Shown: positions 7,441 through 15,618, counted from the first letter of the stretch. The stretch is DNA of 21,223 bases from Chlamydiota bacterium (GCA_011065005.1 JAAKFP010000003.1:1-21223); one strand, 5' to 3'. Notes: generated by a model not told the origin, from the letters alone. Numbers and translations are program-made.

Positions 7441-8527
7441 TATAATGGTGAATATATTCTTCGAGCGTTTTTCTCGAGAAAATATAGTGACTCTTGAGAT
7501 TTCTCACGGTCAAAAGATCAATCAGCCCTAGGTTTTGTTTTACCTTAGAGAAGAGCTTTTCGCGGTATTCTGCGCGTTCGTTTTCGGTATGGGTTTTCAT
7601 GTCCAGATCTAAATCTTCTCTATTTTTCACTTCCGGCAAGAGACCTAGTTCCAAATAGTCCCTTAAATACCAAACAGACAACTTTGCCAGAGCTTCCATG
7701 GCGGGCTCCTTATCTTGAACAGCTTCTAGGTCGTTGGGGTCCTCGGGATCACCATAGATTTTAAACAAAGTACCCTCAAGATTTGCGAAGAGCCCTGTTG
7801 CTGGTGAAGAGCCGGCAGTGGGCTTTCCTACTCCATAGACACTATATTTTTGGCAGCTGTCTTTAACATGATTCAGTGCTTCAATTAGATCCAACCTTTT
7901 TGTGTTCCAAGCAATCGACAAAGCAATATTCGTCTTGTTGAAGAGACGTTGGAAAAACTCTGCATAGAGATGAATTCGATGAAACATTTCTGAAACGTCT
8001 TCACGACTCAAAGTGTCTATCTCCAGGCGGTCAATTTCACTTGCAAAAATATCGATTTCATTTTCCATTTGTTCTATTTGCCTGGTTATTTCATGGCTCA
8101 AGGTTGTTAGTTGGTGTTGAATGGGTTCGGTGACCCCTTCATGTTTGAGAACATGGAGCTGCTGTTCGCTAGCCTGCAAGATGAGTTGTGAAAAAGTCTC
8201 ATGAGGCATACCGACAAGTAGGGGGCCAAGTTTCCAGTGGTGTTTGTCTTCAATTTGCAGGGTTTTATCGATGAGCTCCATCGTTTGCTCTGGTGTGAGT
8301 GTTTTTCCTGCAGCTTCTAATTTGGGGCGTTCATTCAATCCCAAAATTGCTGCGCGGGTCTTGTCTTTCCATTTAGCATCGTGTTCTTCATTGATTTGAA
8401 CAAAAACTTCGGGGATTTGCTCCAGGGTCATATGCTGAACTTCCGGTTCAAGTTCCTCTGGAGTTACTTTGGCAGCGTATTGTGCTGCATTTTCTACTGT
8501 GCAAGACATGAAATCGGGTGGACGCAC
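7424..8527 (-). CDS. Uncharacterised helical protein with coiled coil
   Basis: This 367-residue protein is not recognised. It has no signal peptide and no membrane segment. It is rich in charged residues and almost entirely helical by eye, with a likely coiled coil at about 138-182 (HEITRQIEQMENEIDIFASE). A Pro/Gly-rich break at 232-246 separates it from a second helical part. The start is GTG at 8527, with AAGGAG about 9 bases upstream. A good promoter lies further upstream. The gene is divergent from the CX5RT phosphatase gene and shares a 133-bp control region with it, so a joint role is possible. A structural or secreted host-interaction protein of Chlamydiae is one option, but no motif proves it. 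Confidence 0.75.
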   Translation of the reverse strand: MRPPDFMSCTVENAAQYAAKVTPEELEPEVQHMTLEQIPEVFVQINEEHDAKWKDKTRAAILGLNERPKLEAAGKTLTPEQTMELIDKTLQIEDKHHWKLGPLLVGMPHETFSQLILQASEQQLHVLKHEGVTEPIQHQLTTLSHEITRQIEQMENEIDIFASEIDRLEIDTLSREDVSEMFHRIHLYAEFFQRLFNKTNIALSIAWNTKRLDLIEALNHVKDSCQKYSVYGVGKPTAGSSPATGLFANLEGTLFKIYGDPEDPNDLEAVQDKEPAMEALAKLSVWYLRDYLELGLLPEVKNREDLDLDMKTHTENERAEYREKLFSKVKQNLGLIDLLTVRNLKSHYIFSRKTLEEYIHHYIIDKA

Positions 8528-8557
8528 AAGAACTCTCTCCTTACTCTCTTTTTTTTA

Positions 8558-8586
8558 ATTTTATCGCAATGTTTTCAATATGTAAA
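8558..8586 (-). promoter_or_regulatory. Promoter of the 367-aa gene
   Basis: On the - strand TTTACA (8586-8581) and TAAAAT (8563-8558) are separated by exactly 17 bp. The leader to the GTG start would be about 25 nt and includes the AAGGAG ribosome site. Confidence 0.55.
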
Positions 8587-8660
8587 TACTAATTCCTTTG
8601 AATTTTATTCCTCCGGATATGAAGATATGAAAAGGACAGGAAGAAGTTAAAAGGTTTTCT

Positions 8661-10136
8661 ATGGGTAAAGAACTACAAAGCATGTCACAGGAAGTGGGTG
8701 GTATCCATACGAGGATGGAATCTGTGGGATTCGAATCTTCTGAGGGAGAGGTGCGGCTAATACCAGGTAAAGTTCACACTATCAGCAAGCAAGAACCTCT
8801 ACCAAACCATCTTACCAACTGCTTTGTCGCTTGGGTGAACCACGTTCCTATCATCAGGTCGGGTTCGATTGATTCAGATGACAAAGCACACGAGTTCGTG
8901 GCGTTAGCCAGAAAAGTAAATCAGGAACGGACGAACTCCTCATCAACGCAACTTTTTCGGGTTTGTTCTCACCAACTCAATTCTGTTGAGTTTGAATGGG
9001 ATCTCATTAGATTTCAACATCAACGGCTGTCTCAAATTTCCCGTGCCATGCAGAAAGGAGAAAAGATTGTACATCTCACCGCAGATTTACGAAATTTCTA
9101 TACTATCCGTCCCAATGAAAGAAAGTTACAAAGTGATGAAGAAGCTTTGGGAAAGTTGCCTAAGCTTCTCAATATGGCTGCATGGGCTGATTACTGTGCT
9201 TGGTATAACGATCTTCTGGAAGAAGCCTTTTCGAATTTTCTGTGCGACGCTGTTGATGAGTATACCCTGGAAAGGTACATCAAAGATTTTCGGCATGAGG
9301 TTTTCTCCTTGTTTCTTAAAAGAACTAGAGAACAATTGCTAGAATTAGAACTGCAGGTGGGTACATTAGAAAAAGCCATGAAAGCTCCCTATAGAGATGT
9401 TGTCGCTACTGAGAAAAGGCTTATTCAAGCACGAAGTGATATGCAGAGGATGGTAAGGGCACATTATGATAGTTTAACCGAAATTTTGAGAATCATAAAG
9501 ATCGTTGGAGATGCACACCCCGAACTATATCCCCTTATGAATATTGGGAAGGTGTTAAAAGAATTGCTAGCAAACCAAGTGGAGGTTCCAGGAGTAAAAT
9601 CAATAAATTGGGCAGTGAATGAGATGCACTTGCAGATTCTCAATGAAGACTTCGGAGTGATTTCTGCTTTAAATTGCGATAATGGAATAGATCGCACCAA
9701 TTTAGCTTTCGCAATTCGGTTGGCAGTGAGTCAACTTAAACAAGAATTTTCTCGAGAAGAGGTTGGTGAAATGCTTGAACATTGGGAAGAGATCACAAGG
9801 GCAGTAAATAAAAAAGTTACTAATGGGGGAGAGGGGGAAACCCCTCAACGACTTGCCCAGATGGTGATTCGATATCGAGAGCGCTTTTGTGGCAACCTTG
9901 TCAATTTCTGCATTCCTATAACAGAATTAAATACTTCCGGAGGAATGCCTCAACGGCAGGAAAGGCTGTATGAACACCAAATCCCTTTAAATTTCTTCCC
10001 CAGCCATTTTTCTTTTCCAAATGAAGCTGGTGAACCTGAGCGGGTCCCCCTTGTCAACTATGATTCCGAGACGGGAACACCAACGGAACTCACGGATGCT
10101 GGTCACAGGCTTATGATGTCAGTGTGCTATTCGTAA
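8661..10136 (+). CDS. Putative CX5RT phosphatase, SopB/IpgD-like (candidate secreted phosphoinositide phosphatase)
   Basis: This 491-residue protein has no signal peptide or membrane segment. The key motif is C339-D-N-G-I-D-R345-T346-N347, a full CX5R(T) phosphatase loop. It resembles CKSGKDRT of the Salmonella/Shigella effectors SopB/IpgD and the CX5RTN loop of Sac phosphatases. Just upstream, NWAVNEMHL (316-324) resembles the NxGVNE motif that precedes the loop in SopB/IpgD. A helical region with coiled-coil character at 218-265 precedes it. By family knowledge such enzymes dephosphorylate membrane phosphoinositides of the host after type III secretion; activity and secretion here are inferred. 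The ATG is preceded by AAAAGG. The stop codon lies inside the terminal repeat of a small mobile element. A tyrosine phosphatase or another CX5R enzyme is the main alternative. Confidence 0.7.
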   Translation: MGKELQSMSQEVGGIHTRMESVGFESSEGEVRLIPGKVHTISKQEPLPNHLTNCFVAWVNHVPIIRSGSIDSDDKAHEFVALARKVNQERTNSSSTQLFRVCSHQLNSVEFEWDLIRFQHQRLSQISRAMQKGEKIVHLTADLRNFYTIRPNERKLQSDEEALGKLPKLLNMAAWADYCAWYNDLLEEAFSNFLCDAVDEYTLERYIKDFRHEVFSLFLKRTREQLLELELQVGTLEKAMKAPYRDVVATEKRLIQARSDMQRMVRAHYDSLTEILRIIKIVGDAHPELYPLMNIGKVLKELLANQVEVPGVKSINWAVNEMHLQILNEDFGVISALNCDNGIDRTNLAFAIRLAVSQLKQEFSREEVGEMLEHWEEITRAVNKKVTNGGEGETPQRLAQMVIRYRERFCGNLVNFCIPITELNTSGGMPQRQERLYEHQIPLNFFPSHFSFPNEAGEPERVPLVNYDSETGTPTELTDAGHRLMMSVCYS

Positions 10137-10359
10137 CCGTTCAGGCCCCAGGGCAATCGCATGAAAATATTTCTATACGTTTTTTACGGTCACAACCATA
10201 AAAAATATCAGGATAGGCAGGATATCCAGGATAATTTTTCTTTTTTTATCCTGTAAATCCTACCTATTTTGATGTTTTTTTGACATTAAACTATATAAAA
10301 AATTCTTCGCGTGTCCTTCGCGATCTTCGCGGTTATTCAGTCGGGGTCTGAACGGTTAC
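10133..10359. mobile_element. MITE-like element A, terminal repeats GTAACCGTTCAGRCCCC
   Basis: The left end GTAACCGTTCAGGCCCC (10133-10149) and right end GGGGTCTGAACGGTTAC (10343-10359) are inverse copies with one mismatch in 17. Inside lies a second imperfect palindrome (10201-10234 against 10246-10279, 28 of 34 matching). Near the right end are CTTCGCG words shared with elements B and C. There is no coding capacity and no clear target duplication. The left end supplies the TAA stop of the phosphatase gene. Confidence 0.75.
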
Positions 10360-10381
10360 AAAAAAAGGTTGTATTTTTATC

Positions 10382-10408
10382 TTGTAAAAGAAAATATACA
10401 GATATAAT
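10382..10408 (+). promoter_or_regulatory. Candidate promoter of the alpha-CTD-like gene
   Basis: TTGTAA (10382-10387) and a perfect TATAAT (10403-10408) are separated by 15 bp, shorter than ideal. The region between element A and the ATG at 10474 is strongly AT-rich. A ribosome site AGG lies 7 bases before the ATG. Confidence 0.35.
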
Positions 10409-10473
10409 AATTTTTTGGTCAGCGATGACTATTTAATACGTAATAGTTTTATTATAACATAATAGGTAAAATT

Positions 10474-11631
10474 ATGACTGCCGTTGAAAATGAACGCAGG
10501 ATGAAGCCAATGTTGGAGTCTTCATCTCCCTCCCTAGAATCTTTTGAAGAAACGTACAAGACAGCCTACAGTCACGGCCTTGAGAACATCTACGCCTTAG
10601 AAAATGTCGACTTGGCAAAGGTAAAACGTTTTGAGTGTGACGTCCCAGAGGAGCTTTCTGTACCCCAGCAGGCACCTGCTCCATTTGTCGATCATGACAT
10701 TTCCGAGGACCAGCTCGAAATGGAATTGGGAGATCAGTTTCGGGGATGGATCGAACCTTTCTTCCTGCGAGAACCTATCCGGGTACTTGGTCTGTCCAGT
10801 CGTGCGGAAAATTCTCTCGTAGAACATGGAAAACAGCAAGTCCGTGATTTAATAGACCATGATCTTCGGGAATATGTTTTTTTTAAAGGAATGGGACAGG
10901 GGCATATTGATGAAATTCAGAAGAGATTATCAGAATATATTGGCAAGCGATCTCTGGGGCGTTCTTATCGCATTGAATTTACACCGTGGGTTAGAAGTAT
11001 TGTTGGAGATATAGATCCGAAAAAGGCTGCACTCTTTTTGCGTTCCTTTGAACTGGAGGATTTTGTTCCTCTTTCAACAGCGGAAAATTTCGAAGTTCGG
11101 CGGATTGGTTCAGAGACAGAAAAGGAATGGATTGACGAGGTATTGCTCACGTTGCGCTCTGAGGGGTCTTTTGCGTCAGTACAAAATGACATGACTCGAG
11201 TAGTCGATGCTTTCATTATTCCATGGATGAGAAGGCGAAGGGGAATAGCAACAAAAACAGAACTCTTTGAGAGACTGGAAAGGGTTTCCGATTCGAAAGT
11301 GTGGACGAGGCGTGTCCTACAATTTATTAGTGAAGTTTATTGTGGAAAACAATTTCCGCTCGTTCAGTGTCTCTATCAAGTAGAAACAGATCTATTTTGC
11401 TGCGATGCTGCCACTGCGAAAGCATATAGCGATATCATTGAGAAAGCCCTTACCTATTTTTATAAACCAGAAACATTCTATCTACTTTCAAATTTCGTAA
11501 GTTTACTTTTACGTGAATTCGCTCAGGAATGGATCGGATTTCCCGATTCTTTTGTTGAGTCCGCACTTCGTCATTCGCCAAAATTTCGCGTTCATAGAGG
11601 TGCCTCAGCAGAACTTGAAATTCGACTGTAG
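10474..11631 (+). CDS. Protein with RNA polymerase alpha-CTD-like domain
   Basis: The protein has 385 residues. Residues about 97-172 align by eye with the C-terminal domain of RpoA: a LRxPIRVLGLSSRAENSL start, a DLI helix and KGMGQGHIDEIQKRL. The bacterial alpha-CTD DNA-contact positions R265, N268 and G296 (E. coli numbering) correspond to R110, N113 and G141 and are kept. K298 and S299 are replaced by G143 and H144. The N-terminal 95 residues are acidic. The C-terminal half (235-370) is helical and contains MRRRR (252-256) before a possible helix-turn-helix (ATKTELFERLERV). It is not RpoA itself, since the alpha N-terminal domain is missing. A regulator that uses the alpha-CTD fold to bind DNA or sigma/activators is the likely role, by inference. 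The 3' end overlaps queC by 27 bp. Confidence 0.7.
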   Translation: MTAVENERRMKPMLESSSPSLESFEETYKTAYSHGLENIYALENVDLAKVKRFECDVPEELSVPQQAPAPFVDHDISEDQLEMELGDQFRGWIEPFFLREPIRVLGLSSRAENSLVEHGKQQVRDLIDHDLREYVFFKGMGQGHIDEIQKRLSEYIGKRSLGRSYRIEFTPWVRSIVGDIDPKKAALFLRSFELEDFVPLSTAENFEVRRIGSETEKEWIDEVLLTLRSEGSFASVQNDMTRVVDAFIIPWMRRRRGIATKTELFERLERVSDSKVWTRRVLQFISEVYCGKQFPLVQCLYQVETDLFCCDAATAKAYSDIIEKALTYFYKPETFYLLSNFVSLLLREFAQEWIGFPDSFVESALRHSPKFRVHRGASAELEIRL

Positions 11632-12267
11632 AGCTTCTGCACGGAGTATGCAGGCATCGCATTGATGGCAGGGCTTTCCTTCTGGAGTGGGGTCATAGCA
11701 GCTGAATGTTAGGTCGAAGGGGATATTTAGCTTTTTTCCTTCGGAAACAATTTCTTTTTTATTCAAATCAATAAGTGGCGTGACAATTCGTGGAGGATTT
11801 CCCTCAACAGCTTGTTTTGTTGCGAAAGTTGCAACTTGCTGAAAGGCTTGATAGAACTCGGGGCGGCAGTCAGGGTATGCGTTGCGGTCCAAGATATTTG
11901 GCCCCGCATAAATTTCCTGTGCATTATGTATTTCGGCCTGTCCTATGGCGTAAGCGAGGAAAAGGGTATTTCTTGCTGGGACATAGGTGCTCGGGATTTG
12001 GCTATGGATGATTTCTTCTGTCGTCCGATTTTTTGGAACCTTTTTCGTTGATGTGAGCGAGGAATTTCCGAAACAGTTTCGACCTATTTGTATGATAGCA
12101 TGTTTCACGTCGTAGTGTTTGGCGATGTCGCGGGCATGTTCGAGCTCTATTATGTGTTTCTGTCCATAGTCGAAACTGATCGCAAGACACTCTCGACCTG
12201 TTGCTAAGGCACTAGCCAACACAACGGTTGAGTCAATGCCACCACTGAGGAGCACGATAACTTTCAC
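11605..12267 (-). CDS. queC: 7-cyano-7-deazaguanine synthase QueC
   Basis: It converts 7-carboxy-7-deazaguanine to preQ0 with ATP and ammonia, in the queuosine pathway in the cytosol. The PP-loop motif LSGGIDST is at 7-14 and SFDYGQKH at 31-38. The zinc-site cysteines C190, C200, C203 and C206 (in CYDP...CHQCDAC) are all present. The length of 220 is near the usual ~225-230. The start is GTG at 12267, with GGGGG 7 bases upstream, and lies only 2 bp after the queE stop, so the two are one operon with queE first. The last 27 bp overlap the convergent alpha-CTD-like gene. Confidence 0.95.
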   Translation of the reverse strand: MKVIVLLSGGIDSTVVLASALATGRECLAISFDYGQKHIIELEHARDIAKHYDVKHAIIQIGRNCFGNSSLTSTKKVPKNRTTEEIIHSQIPSTYVPARNTLFLAYAIGQAEIHNAQEIYAGPNILDRNAYPDCRPEFYQAFQQVATFATKQAVEGNPPRIVTPLIDLNKKEIVSEGKKLNIPFDLTFSCYDPTPEGKPCHQCDACILRAEALQSNFKFC

Positions 12268-12269
12268 TG

Positions 12270-12935
12270 TTACACCCCCAGCATTTTTGGAGGCCAGATC
12301 AGTTTATGAATTTGTAGATTCAGTCGGGCAGGAATCTTGTCTCTGAGAATCCAGTTAATCAGTTCTTTGGGGTCGAGAAGACCGTGTACGGGGGATAATA
12401 AGACCTGTTTCTGGCGAGAGAACAAAGCGTATTTCTTGCAAATGTCTAGGGAGTAGTTGTAATCGTTTTCGTCTTTGACCACGAACTTCACTTCATCGTG
12501 ATCTCTGAGTCTATTGAGGTTTTCCCAATGATTCTTATCACTCATCCCGCTTCCGGGGCACTTAATGTCCAATATGGTGTGGATACGAGAATTAACCCTT
12601 TGAGTGCTGATAGATCCCCCGGTTTCCAGACTGACAATAAATCCTAACTCACAGAATTGGTCCATGAGAGGATAGACATTTTCTTGTAGAAGAGGTTCTC
12701 CTCCGGTAATGCATATATGTTTGCAGCCAAACTCTTCTGCTTTGGCGGTGATATCCTGCAATGCTACCGGCTTCCCTTTTCCAAAGGAATGGGGTGTGTC
12801 GCACCAATGGCATCGGAGGTTACATTTTGCTAAACGTACAAATGTGGTTGGTAAACCTGTGAAGCTGGTTTCTCCCTGCACACTTTTATAGATTTCAGCG
12901 AGATTTAGAGACTTTTTTGTGTTGGCACCAGACAT
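12270..12935 (-). CDS. queE: 7-carboxy-7-deazaguanine synthase QueE (radical SAM)
   Basis: It converts 6-carboxytetrahydropterin to 7-carboxy-7-deazaguanine, the step before QueC. The radical SAM cluster motif CNLRCHWC (C38, C42, C45; CX3CX2C) is followed by DTPHSF. The SAM-binding ITGGEP is at 76-81, and the N-terminal EIYKSVQGE is typical of the family. The length of 221 is normal. The ATG has no clear ribosome site. The pathway also needs QueD and, for queuosine, QueF and Tgt, which are not in the window. Confidence 0.95.
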   Translation of the reverse strand: MSGANTKKSLNLAEIYKSVQGETSFTGLPTTFVRLAKCNLRCHWCDTPHSFGKGKPVALQDITAKAEEFGCKHICITGGEPLLQENVYPLMDQFCELGFIVSLETGGSISTQRVNSRIHTILDIKCPGSGMSDKNHWENLNRLRDHDEVKFVVKDENDYNYSLDICKKYALFSRQKQVLLSPVHGLLDPKELINWILRDKIPARLNLQIHKLIWPPKMLGV

Positions 12936-13014
12936 GGAAAGTTCACTATTTTAGGAATTTACAATAAACAATTTTAACATGTTGGGGATTTTGAGGGAAG
13001 GAAATGATTAACCC

Positions 13015-13366
13015 GTAAGCGCTCAGACCCTTGCTTAATAACCGCGAAGATCGCGAAGGAAGCGAAGAATACGCGAAGAATTTTAAGAAAAACAACCCTA
13101 AAATCACTTAGGATCTGGGCAAAAATAAGTTGTACATTTCTGGTGACACAGCGCTTCAGCTGCAAGGCGCAAATCCGCAGCCAACTTTTTAGTTTTCAAG
13201 GATTTGCAACGTAGCAGATGAAGATGCTGTGATATCAGAAATGTGCAAGTTATTTTTGCACGGTTCCTTAACTCCAAAAAATCACCCTAAATTGACTAAA
13301 TTCTAAAAAAACTTCGCGTAATCTTCGCGCTCTTCGCGACCTAAAAAAGGGGGAGTGAACGATTAC
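13015..13366. mobile_element. MITE-like element B with degenerate GTAACCGTTCAGACCC ends
   Basis: The left end GTAAGCGCTCAGACCC (13015-13030) and right end GGGGAGTGAACGATTAC (13350-13366) are decayed copies of the element A ends. Inside, the left arm ATAACCGCGAAG...ACGCGAAG (13039-13078) faces the right arm CTTCGCG...CTTCGCGAC (about 13312-13340). Bases 13052-13078 are identical, inverted, to 16921-16947 in element C (27 of 27). The element fills most of the 498-bp gap between the divergent queE and mdh. A second palindrome is embedded in it. Confidence 0.7.
13119..13259. repeat. Embedded 141-bp imperfect palindrome inside element B
   Basis: GCAAAAATAAGTTGTACATT at 13119 is mirrored by AATGTGCAAGTTATTTTTGC ending at 13259. 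Pairing continues with mismatches for about 60 bp per arm toward the centre near 13185-13192. The arms are unrelated to the CGCGAAG words around it, which suggests a different element placed inside element B. Weak pairing continues outward to about 13107 and 13273. Confidence 0.65.
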
Positions 13367-13433
13367 AAGGTAGCAATAAATAAGGAGAATTTATATATAA
13401 GTTTATAAAGAAGGTTTTTAACTAGGGGGTTTT

Positions 13434-14438
13434 ATGGATAAGTCTGTTATTCGTGTTGCGGTTACAGGTGGCGCAGGACATATTGCTTATAGTATTCTCT
13501 TTCGGATAGCAAACGGTGATATGCTTGGATATGATCAGCCTGTCTCGTTACACATTCTAGAAATACCTGAAGCTCTTCCAGCTTTGGAAGGAGTGAAGAT
13601 GGAGCTCAAAGATTGTGCTTTTCCACTTTTGAAGGATATCCAGATCGGAACAAATCCTCGGGAGGTTTTTGAAGGAGTGCAGTTTGCTTTGCTTATTGGG
13701 GCAAAACCACGTGGTCCGGGGATGGAACGCTCAGACCTCCTTATGGATAATGGAAAGATTTTTGTGGGACAGGGGAATGCTCTCAATGAGGTGGCTGATG
13801 AAAATGTAAAAGTGCTCGTCGTCGGCAATCCCTGCAATACCAACTGTCTCATTGCTATGAATCATGCTCCACGCATTCCAAGGGAGAATTTTTATGCGAT
13901 GACTCGTTTGGATCAAAATCGCGCTACCTATCAACTTGCTCAAAAGGCGAATGTCGCTGTTGAAGATGTTACTAATGTCGCGATTTGGGGGAATCATTCC
14001 AACACGCAGGTTCCAGATTTTTTCCATGCTCGAATAAAGGGGCGCCCGGCTTCCGAGGTAATTGAAGATCACTCTTGGTTTGAAAAGGAGTTTATTCCGG
14101 TAGTTCAAAAGAGAGGGGGCGTTATTATAGCTGCTAGGGGCAGCTCGTCAGCGGCTTCTGCAGCAAATGCTGCAATCAATACAATACAAGCTCTCGTGAC
14201 TCCCACGCCCAAAGGACAATGGTTTTCTGCCGGAGTCTGCAGTGACGAGAATCCTTATGGGATTCAAGATAACCTCATTTTCTCGTTCCCTTGTCGTTCT
14301 AATGGGGATGGCACTTACGAAATTGTTGCTGATGTATCTTGGAATAATTTTCTGAAAGAGAAAATTGCTCTTACTGAGGAAGAGCTTGTGGAAGAAAGAA
14401 AAATGGTTCAGGATCTTGTAGAAAAAGTTACTGGCTAA
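13434..14438 (+). CDS. mdh: Malate dehydrogenase
   Basis: It oxidises malate to oxaloacetate with NAD in the TCA cycle. The N-terminal dinucleotide motif [10 protein letters not shown] is at 11-20. [12 protein letters not shown] (92-103) carries the substrate arginines R93 and R99. MTRLDQNRA (156-164) gives D160 and R163, and [12 protein letters not shown] (185-196) gives catalytic H188. The length of 334 fits the chlamydial and cytosolic-type enzymes. AGGGGG lies 4 bases before the ATG. Citrate synthase follows 16 bp downstream, so the two consecutive cycle steps (malate to oxaloacetate to citrate) are co-transcribed. The AT-rich stretch 13367-13433 is its leader. Confidence 0.96.
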   Translation: MDKSVIRVAVTGGAGHIAYSILFRIANGDMLGYDQPVSLHILEIPEALPALEGVKMELKDCAFPLLKDIQIGTNPREVFEGVQFALLIGAKPRGPGMERSDLLMDNGKIFVGQGNALNEVADENVKVLVVGNPCNTNCLIAMNHAPRIPRENFYAMTRLDQNRATYQLAQKANVAVEDVTNVAIWGNHSNTQVPDFFHARIKGRPASEVIEDHSWFEKEFIPVVQKRGGVIIAARGSSSAASAANAAINTIQALVTPTPKGQWFSAGVCSDENPYGIQDNLIFSFPCRSNGDGTYEIVADVSWNNFLKEKIALTEEELVEERKMVQDLVEKVTG

Positions 14439-14454
14439 AGGGAGGAGAGAATAT

Positions 14455-15618
14455 ATGTCGGAAGTGTTATTTGAGATTACCGAAGAGAATCTGGAAACGG
14501 GAATGCGAGGAATTCCTACTGGATATTGCACAACTTCCTCAGTAAACCCGAACAAAGGTTTGTTTTATGTAGGCCGACCCGTGTCAGAACTTGCAAATTG
14601 GGAACCTGAGAACGTTATCTATTTGCTTTTCTATGGTAAAGAGGGAAGTCAGGAAGAGGTGGCGGATTTTTCTGCCGACTTGAAACGCCGTTCAGGATGC
14701 TCTGCTGAAACGATTAAGCACATTCGAATGCTGCCAAAAGAAGGTCACCCCATGCAGCTCTTTGTTTGTGCATTAATGATCGCCGGCATGTTTGAAAAAA
14801 CCGGAGACTATGAAGAAGATTGCAAAAATATCATCGCAAAAGTCCCTGTCATCGTTGCCAATTTGATCAATTCCCATGCGGGATGGCCCGAAGCAAGAGC
14901 CTCCAATCCAGGTTTGAGCTATATGGACAATTTTGCACAGATGCTCAACGTTCCTGGTGCAGATATCGAATCTTTGACTTCTGTCTTTAAACTTTTTAAC
15001 ATTCTCCATTATGACCATGGGGGGGGCAATCTGTCCGTTTTTGTAGGAAAGGCTGTGGCTTCAGGCCTGCAGGATATGTATGGTTCGTGTGCGGCAGCGA
15101 TGAGCGCGTTGTCCGGACCTAGACATGGAAAAGCGAATCAAGACTGTCTAGATTTTGTGAAGCAAGTTCTTGAAGAGGTAGGAGAGGATGCTACTGCGGA
15201 ACAAGTTAAAAAGCTTATTCGACAAAGGTTGACGGAGAAGAAGTTGATCTATGGCTTTGGCCACGCAGTATTACGTGTGGAGGACCCAAGAGCTGCTGTC
15301 TTCTATGAACTAGCGCAGAAGAAGTACGCTGAATATCCCCTCGTTAAGATCGCGTTGTTGCTTAGATCAGTGGTGCCAAAAGTCCTGGGAGAGAATCCAA
15401 AAATTTCCGATCCTTTTCCCAATGTTGATGGGATCTCAGGAACTATTTTGACGGCTGCAGGGTTTCCCTATCCAGAATATTTTACGGTGCTTTTTGGTTT
15501 GTCGCGTGTTGTGGGAATCGCTAGACAGGTCGTTTATGAAAGATGCGAAGCGCGGAATGGTAAGGGAACTCCCATCATGCGTCCAAAATATATCTATAAG
15601 GGGCCCTCTACAAATTAA
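14455..15618 (+). CDS. gltA: Citrate synthase, eukaryotic/mitochondrial-like type
   Basis: It condenses oxaloacetate and acetyl-CoA to citrate. HYDHGGGN (185-192), GPRHGKANQD (221-230, H224), GFGHAVLRVEDPRA (267-280, H270) and FPNVD (321-325, catalytic D325) are present. R351 follows in LSRVVGIARQ. The GFGHAVLR form, rather than the common bacterial GFGHRVYK, and the ANQ after the second histidine are traits of mitochondrial enzymes and of a smaller bacterial group. The 387-residue length is slightly short of mitochondrial forms after processing. A strong ribosome site GGGAGGAG precedes the ATG. The last 11 bp overlap the convergent fic gene. Pathogenic Chlamydiaceae lack this gene. Confidence 0.94.
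   Translation: MSEVLFEITEENLETGMRGIPTGYCTTSSVNPNKGLFYVGRPVSELANWEPENVIYLLFYGKEGSQEEVADFSADLKRRSGCSAETIKHIRMLPKEGHPMQLFVCALMIAGMFEKTGDYEEDCKNIIAKVPVIVANLINSHAGWPEARASNPGLSYMDNFAQMLNVPGADIESLTSVFKLFNILHYDHGGGNLSVFVGKAVASGLQDMYGSCAAAMSALSGPRHGKANQDCLDFVKQVLEEVGEDATAEQVKKLIRQRLTEKKLIYGFGHAVLRVEDPRAAVFYELAQKKYAEYPLVKIALLLRSVVPKVLGENPKISDPFPNVDGISGTILTAAGFPYPEYFTVLFGLSRVVGIARQVVYERCEARNGKGTPIMRPKYIYKGPSTN

Noticed and set aside
7454..7484. Hairpin TTCTTCGAG/CTCGAGAAA as adk terminator
   Set aside because: It lies inside the convergent 367-aa coding region, the stem is short and no T-run follows it.
13010..13370. CRISPR array suggested by repeated CGCGAAG words
   Set aside because: The words are irregularly spaced, occur as inverted arms of a palindrome and have no unique spacers of constant length.
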